In this document: positions 7,301 through 10,764 of the stretch, one piece after another
Layout: the number at the start of each line of letters is the position of its first letter
Position numbering within the stretch: the stretch's first letter is position 1
Source of the DNA: JBGSMF01 sp041740315
GTDB taxonomy: Bacteria > Chloroflexota > Anaerolineae > Fen-1058
Direction: 5' to 3'
Assembly: GCA_041740315.1 (NCBI GenBank)
Contig: JBGSMF010000387.1
Span: 1-10,764 of the forward strand
DNA length: 10,764 nt
The notes under the pieces: model-generated
Seen by the model: only the letters and a program-made list of their open reading frames with translations
The model's database searches: none
What the model was told of the DNA's origin: nothing
Made by a program: the position numbers and the translations under genes

Positions 7301-9724
7301 ATCTCTGGGACCTTGGAACGGGCAATCATATTGTTCGAGGAGGGTGCAACCCGGGATAACAACACTACGCAATTGCGGTTCCGCCCCAATCAACAAGCTA
7401 TTGGTGAAAGGCTTGGACGATCCCGTTTTGTAGCGGTCACATCGAGTCAAGTTGACCCAGCTTGCTTCTCTAGGAGCGTTGAAGCGCAGAATGGCTTTTT
7501 ATGGGATTATGATGTGCCGGGAGCACTGGGAATTGAGGAGAAAAGTGCAGGCTATTACCTTGTGACCAGGGCATCTGATGCGATGAGAATAGCCATCGCC
7601 AAAGCTGCTAGCCTGGTTACTGATCAAGACCTCTCAGATACAGATTTGTTGGTTTTGTTAAATGAAATCTCCCGGCGTGGAATTCCGATCTTGAAACGCA
7701 TGGCGGCTGGCGGCTCAGCCTCCAGGGGTGAAATGGGTATGCTCTTGGCAGTTAGGCTCCTCCAAGATGCGTTCCGCGACATTAGTGCCAACTTACATCT
7801 TCCAGTGTGTAAGAACAACTGCCTCCATTTGATTTTGCCAGTAGATCCGTATGAAGCTCCACTTAACAAACTAGGCCAAGCTGTCAACCGATCCGCATCC
7901 ATACGCTATGCGGACCTGTTGGTGTTTGCTATCTACTTACCAACAGACCCGGCGGCCCCGCTGCACCTGAAAATAACTCCATTAGAAGTCAAGTTCCGTG
8001 AAGGCAAGATGAGTCCCAAAGAACTCGGCGAAGCTTTAGAACAAGCTGCCAGCCTTGGAAATGTATTGACAAAACTGTGGAGTGTACCCTTGTATAGCGA
8101 AGAACTTTGGGAAACATGCAGTACTGCCCTGCTAGCCCAGTTTGTTGAATATGCCTTTCGTATTTATGCTGATGAAAGGGTTCACAAATTAACCACGGCC
8201 GCTTGGACGCAAAGGCAAGAACAAGTCTTGCAATCAATTCTCTGTCGCAATGCCCAGGTTCAAGTTATATCGCCGGGTCGTTTGATTGTCTTTGACGGGT
8301 CTGACTATAACGAAACCCTAGATATGGACAATGATGGAAGTTATGATACTGCTATCATCTGTAGAACCGATGCAGAAGTATTGTTGCTGGGACAGGATAA
8401 CTTATCTCAAAGCGCCGAGCAAGCAGTCACCGATCTTGGCTTCTCGCTTCCTCTCTGCCATGAAATAGCTGCGACCATTGCCCCCAGCGAACCGGCTGCT
8501 ATTGCAATTACCATTCCAACGGTCGCCGAATCTCTTACCGAACTAACCACTGAAGGATCGCAGTCGCCCGCAGAACTCGATCTATTGCAGGTCAGGTCAG
8601 TTGAAGGCTTGGCGGGTGGTTTTTTAGACGAAGAGATGGAGGACTCCGAAGAAAGCCAGGACATTCGCCTTGGTGACAATAGACAAATAATCCCCCCTGA
8701 AATTCGTCAACAAGTCGATCTAGCTTTCGAGGGTTTTATTGGCAACCAGCGAGCTGTGAATACTTTGAAACGGTCATTGCTCAAAGCATTGGTGGAAAAG
8801 CCACCATATCTTGACAAGAATTTTTTGCTCATAGGCCCGCCTAGTACAGGAAAGACCGATCTATCCAAGCGGATGGCTGCGGCATTAGGGTTGCCGTTTG
8901 TTCATGTTGACGGACGGATGGTAAGAACACGTGAGAAACTTTTTGAACTCATAGATGCTGCGCTTGCTGAAAAGCATCAGTCGCCCCAGCGCAAGGGAAC
9001 CAAGTCAGGGCTACCTGTCTATGATTATCCACCTTTTGTTATTTTTGTTGACGAAGTCCACCTGGTTCCCAAGAAAACCCAGGAGGCACTGCTTACCCTA
9101 TTGGAGAAGTCAGATCGAACAGTGATACTTGAAGGGCAAGGCCGAAGAGTCGCTCAAGTCACCCGGACTACTTTCTTGTTCGCCACCACTCGCCCATCAG
9201 AACTGGACAAACCCTTCAGGACACGCTGTCTGGATGTGCCCCTGCAGAGATATTCGCGCACCGAGGTAGCCGAGATCGTACACCGATTTGAACCATTATG
9301 GTCACGAGACGTACTGTTAAAGATTGCAACCTACAGTCGCCTCGTGCCGCGCAGAGCCCTTGCCTTTGCCCAAGAATTGAAAGACGAGATGTTGGTTTCA
9401 CTGGAAATTTCTTTGCCCGTAGAAAAGCACTTGGAAAAAGTAGCCCGGTCTATGGGAATTGACGAGCAAGGTTTAACCGACCTTGATGTTCAGTACCTTG
9501 ATGTACTTGAACGGGCCAAGCGACCCCTTGGAGAGTCAGCTATCTTGAGTATGTTAGGAGCAGTTGATAAAGATGCCATACTGGATGAGGTAGAACCCTA
9601 CCTAGCATACCAATTGGAATTTATACGAATGGAACGGCAGGGTAGAATAATCACAGAGAAAGGCATAAGCTTCTTACTGGAACGCAGACGAAAAGGCAAA
9701 AACCTTGGCAACTCCAAGCAGTAA
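4361..9724 (+). CDS. Giant multidomain protein with nuclease-like segment and C-terminal RuvB-like AAA+ motor (DptH-like position)
   Basis: The protein is 1787 aa, starting at ATG 4361 after AAGGAG. Residues 1-440 form an unrecognised region with a Lys-rich stretch near 317-340. A strand-rich, possibly Ig-like, part follows at about 453-540. SPFHPLRLGW lies at 704-713. A candidate PD-(D/E)XK-like set comprises E1124 in a helix (GEMGMLL), D1185 (YADLLVF) and E1209-V-K1211 (PLEVKF). An acidic, low-complexity linker spans about 1375-1450. From about 1458 to the end it matches RuvB throughout: GFIGNQRAV (1458-1466), Walker A GPPSTGKT (1492-1499), Walker B FVDEVH (D1564, E1565), sensor-1 ATTR (1608-1611), arginine-finger box PFRTR (1618-1622), sensor-2 PRR (1663-1665), then MGIDEQGL (from 1698) and EPYL (1745-1748) of the RuvB winged helix. 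RuvB normally stands alone at about 340 aa and drives Holliday-junction branch migration; here it is a fused motor, probably moving or remodelling DNA. It is coexpressed with A, B and D. The RuvB-like domain is near certain, the nuclease-like part is tentative, and the overall role in defence is inference. Confidence 0.9.
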   Translation: MLRLAAAIKEVIEEYVQARMACDPNTQIRLVLVGPPREALGVVFNLLTNNGTCEWHISVGGQEHDITVLWIDAEASTTSSILKSQRCDWDYAVNVRNSVRQAVLLVSPAKLDAMQESITNATDIIGTPRLDTAAAGWWTIQPWAHIVQKISENLGAARQVIRDTLNSVIKASVDLEPVARGSYPWSVADQLLEPLTTLSPSTVLAATTGLPFFEEPTITPELLRSGIDVIRGLGEFLEEQGLNDGISTLKGTETAQNDSLGGALDELSTHLLKRAGSGLAFSRIPTWFYRPGSTSDSWWRTLTEERLGKMLEEAGYKKSPKKKSLALTCENPKDGKKNPVPDPCIVVDHVELKAGHPQEAPPPTITFRRKVGRTWEDLSASNQGDTCIDDGITADGQLAEKPIRYECSADDYKPGKVDVVILDRFTCRGIARVREARRNNAPSKPKKQPNWRQEIEVSRAGIHDLDIYHASDVATVEIWHESKLLESKPANSPARFILQDVEHNYQLQVVLKANNGNELSKWTIEFSVTEEDIRKAPTRFDALVQAHQERKRQPGIVQPRNVPLRQIESSYLASQSSWRPVLACWESEVEKFPIIHWEAPRLGTITPQPDPRPKDFAPPSALIEARDEIRVQLYNESRQLVEIDLAKPGLSPLIEVYLKEYVSWLSSSPNQATWFDCIAIHVTEQNIQAGRVTASSEPYVILLSPFHPLRLGWQYLAQSQLAGSLPNHCPAAGLLSPHGCPNIGSWPLYAGTGYESWRTFFTISSDNPYWAVLLNQQCLEHDKQRQVLQILVELGLEPRGLVGRFTESQAEDTLNEVSKILSARSVLRMGIVGSGEATSECIEGIIRWCDLQFSEESEKRSDPDKAPLLPPYSVEIFYQEPIQGKPDHWHGISSERIAALSEKTGEKVRWFVHAAEARSRDYDLVILDQLGVYDARGKEGEARSPISNGVLYRSRVREDSEGALWLAEARVAKPRETLPSISGTLERAIILFEEGATRDNNTTQLRFRPNQQAIGERLGRSRFVAVTSSQVDPACFSRSVEAQNGFLWDYDVPGALGIEEKSAGYYLVTRASDAMRIAIAKAASLVTDQDLSDTDLLVLLNEISRRGIPILKRMAAGGSASRGEMGMLLAVRLLQDAFRDISANLHLPVCKNNCLHLILPVDPYEAPLNKLGQAVNRSASIRYADLLVFAIYLPTDPAAPLHLKITPLEVKFREGKMSPKELGEALEQAASLGNVLTKLWSVPLYSEELWETCSTALLAQFVEYAFRIYADERVHKLTTAAWTQRQEQVLQSILCRNAQVQVISPGRLIVFDGSDYNETLDMDNDGSYDTAIICRTDAEVLLLGQDNLSQSAEQAVTDLGFSLPLCHEIAATIAPSEPAAIAITIPTVAESLTELTTEGSQSPAELDLLQVRSVEGLAGGFLDEEMEDSEESQDIRLGDNRQIIPPEIRQQVDLAFEGFIGNQRAVNTLKRSLLKALVEKPPYLDKNFLLIGPPSTGKTDLSKRMAAALGLPFVHVDGRMVRTREKLFELIDAALAEKHQSPQRKGTKSGLPVYDYPPFVIFVDEVHLVPKKTQEALLTLLEKSDRTVILEGQGRRVAQVTRTTFLFATTRPSELDKPFRTRCLDVPLQRYSRTEVAEIVHRFEPLWSRDVLLKIATYSRLVPRRALAFAQELKDEMLVSLEISLPVEKHLEKVARSMGIDEQGLTDLDVQYLDVLERAKRPLGESAILSMLGAVDKDAILDEVEPYLAYQLEFIRMERQGRIITEKGISFLLERRRKGKNLGNSKQ

Positions 9725-10316
9725 ACAACTGAGCCACATTTTGGCAGTGCGAGATGAATCTACTATCCGTATCAAGACATTCAAAGGGAAGATAAACTGG
9801 TTCCGAAGAAAACTACAAAAGTGGTACGAGGTACAGGGGCGCGATTTTCCTTGGCGTGACCCTGCTTGCAGCGAATATGAGATAGTTATAGCAGAGCTGT
9901 TGCTATGGCGAACGCGGGCTGAAAATGCGGCGAAGGTATTTCCCAGGTTCGTGAGCGAGTATTCAAACTGGGAAGTGCTCTCACGAGCAAGGGAGATGGA
10001 ACTACGCAAATTCTTGAAGCCGCTAGGGTATGTAAATAGGGCTAAAACCATGCTGGCGTTAGCCAGGATTGTTAAGGACTCGCAACTTCCTTCAACAAGG
10101 GACGAACTTCAAGCTTTACCGGGGGTGGGGCAGTATATCGCCAGCGCATTATTGACTGTCTGTTTTGGTCGTAGAGAACCTCTACTAGACGAAAACATGG
10201 CTAGGGTACTAGAGCGATTTTTTGGTCCAAGACACTTGGCTGACATCAGGTTTGACCCTTACTTGCAACAGCTGTCCAGGATGGTTCTGCCTGCTAACGA
10301 CTCACCATTCGCGTAA
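9705..10316 (+). CDS. HhH-GPD DNA glycosylase of MutY/Mig (T:G mismatch) type, C-terminally truncated
   Basis: The protein is 203 aa from TTG 9705, with AAAAGG (9691-9696) 8 bases upstream. It overlaps gene C by 20 bases, so it is coupled to it. No ATG lies early enough; GTG 9747 is the other possible start. These enzymes remove a wrong or damaged base from DNA. Seen are GRDFPWR (45-51), the AELLLWRTRAE helix (63-73, with E64), the helix-hairpin-helix LPGVGQY (138-144) with Tyr where endonuclease III has Lys, and LLDENMARVLERFFG (160-174) with catalytic Asp D162. LLLWRT is closer to the LLRRT of the thermophilic T:G glycosylase Mig than to MutY LQQT. The protein ends in MVLPANDSPFA, exactly where relatives read 'LVP...FNxALxDLGA' and then bind a 4Fe-4S cluster. 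That helix and all four cysteines are missing. IS sequence begins at this point, so the gene is probably interrupted. The catalytic core remains, but activity is doubtful. Confidence 0.85.
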   Translation: MATPSSKQLSHILAVRDESTIRIKTFKGKINWFRRKLQKWYEVQGRDFPWRDPACSEYEIVIAELLLWRTRAENAAKVFPRFVSEYSNWEVLSRAREMELRKFLKPLGYVNRAKTMLALARIVKDSQLPSTRDELQALPGVGQYIASALLTVCFGRREPLLDENMARVLERFFGPRHLADIRFDPYLQQLSRMVLPANDSPFA

Positions 10317-10335
10317 TCGGCTAGTCAAAAGCTGA

Positions 10336-10358
10336 ATTCCCTGGTAAGCTCAGGGAAT
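10336..10358 (+). promoter_or_regulatory. Hairpin covering the transposase start codon
   Basis: ATTCCCTG (10336-10343) and CAGGGAAT (10351-10358) are perfect reverse complements with a 7-base loop. A G-T wobble can extend the stem to 9 pairs. The right arm contains the only AGGG-like sequence and the first two bases of the ATG at 10357. In a transcript reading in from the operon, the start would be buried in the stem. IS elements commonly limit transposase made from outside promoters this way; that it does so here is inference. Confidence 0.6.
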
Positions 10359-10764
10359 GGGCACACAACTGACTATAACGACCGAACGGATAGACGATTT
10401 TGTTTTGTTGATCAAAATGATGATGCGTTTGAACCTGCCAGCTATACTGGATCGTTATCTTCCGCGCCACTGGTTGCAACAAGGCTTGAGCTGGGGCTGG
10501 GTAGGGACGATTTGGCTGGCGCACATCATCTCGCAAGGGGATCATCGGAAGCTGACCGTGCGAGATTGGGTAAACCAGGCGCAAACCACCTTGGAGCGTG
10601 TGACGGGTTTGAGCATCCGCGCTACCGATTTCACAGATGACCGTTTGACAATTGTGTTGCGAGAGTTGAGCCAGCCAGCCTATTGGTATGCGATTGAGCG
10701 TGACTTGGGGCAGAATACGATTCGGGTGTATAACTTGGAGCAAAATACTGTTCGGGTGGATGCT
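10357..10764 (+). CDS. IS1634-type transposase, N-terminal DUF4277 domain (3' partial)
   Basis: The frame from ATG 10357 stays open for 136 codons to the window edge. It carries the N-terminal pattern typical of DUF4277 transposases: ERIDDFVLLIKMM near the start, a WLAHIISQGDHRKLTVRDW segment in the middle, and DFTDDRLTIVLRELS after it. The catalytic DDE domain lies beyond the window, so it cannot be said whether the element is intact. An in-frame stop at 10345-10347 limits any earlier start. It belongs to the element that apparently interrupts the glycosylase gene and has no role in the operon's function. Confidence 0.85.
   Translation, partial: MGTQLTITTERIDDFVLLIKMMMRLNLPAILDRYLPRHWLQQGLSWGWVGTIWLAHIISQGDHRKLTVRDWVNQAQTTLERVTGLSIRATDFTDDRLTIVLRELSQPAYWYAIERDLGQNTIRVYNLEQNTVRVDA

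Larger units (their letters stand above)
10317..10764 (+). mobile_element. 5' part of an IS1634-type insertion sequence (DUF4277 transposase), right part outside window
   Basis: Inferred from the transposase start at 10357 and from the abrupt end of the glycosylase gene at 10316. The left end of the element must lie near 10312-10320, but the exact terminal repeat and target-site duplication cannot be fixed because the other end is not in the window. The 40 bases before the transposase hold the hairpin at 10336-10358 and an in-frame stop at 10345-10347. Confidence 0.6.

Noticed and set aside
10688..10757. Near-repeat of about 18 bases at the right edge (CAGAATACGATTCGGGTG and CAAAATACTGTTCGGGTG).
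   Set aside because: It lies within the conserved transposase reading frame with several mismatches and is too short to call a repeat element.
1..10764. CRISPR array, tRNA or rRNA genes, toxin-antitoxin pair.
   Set aside because: No regularly spaced repeats, no cloverleaf-like or rRNA-like sequence and no small paired genes were found.

Overview
The window looks like an accessory (genomic-island) region of a bacterium with mid-range GC (about half by eye). The IS1634-type transposase start at the right edge (an N-terminal DUF4277-like domain, common in Chloroflexota, Cyanobacteria and some archaea) and the mixed codon use would fit an environmental bacterium such as a chloroflexote. That placement is weak inference. 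All real genes lie on the + strand.

Left flank (1-675): the C-terminal end of a GNAT acetyltransferase runs in from outside the window. Directly after its stop is an open stretch (233-520) with no proper start, which reads like the C-terminal end of a RecA-fold/DnaB-like ATPase and is probably a gene remnant. Positions 521-675 hold a candidate promoter with an extended -10, several short inverted repeats, and the ribosome binding site of the next gene.

Core (676-10316): a tight operon of four genes. Gene A (697 aa) is a P-loop ATPase with a cysteine cluster. Gene B (509 aa) is unrecognised, with a winged-helix-like C-terminus. Gene C (1787 aa) is a very large multidomain protein. It carries a candidate PD-(D/E)XK-like motif set around residues 1124-1211 and ends in an unmistakable RuvB-like AAA+ ATPase with the RuvB winged-helix domain (about residues 1450-1780). 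Gene D is a helix-hairpin-helix DNA glycosylase of the MutY/Mig type that overlaps the end of gene C by 20 bases. Its stop falls just before the place where the family's terminal helix and iron-sulfur cluster should begin.

Right flank (10317-10764): the 5' end of an IS element with a DUF4277-type transposase that runs off the window. A hairpin covers the transposase start codon. The IS appears to have cut gene D short.

Working interpretation: A-B-C is ordered and sized like the DptF-DptG-DptH restriction module of DNA phosphorothioation (Dnd) systems: P-loop ATPase, middle protein, then a giant protein with a C-terminal motor. Here the motor is RuvB-like and a DNA glycosylase is attached to the operon. 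No DNA-modification genes (dndA-E, sspA-D, methyltransferase) are visible. A plausible reading is an undescribed or poorly described DNA-targeting defence system, with A and C as motors, a possible nuclease fold in C, and D as base-recognition or repair enzyme. The homology to Dpt proteins is suggested by architecture and remembered motifs only; it has not been tested.
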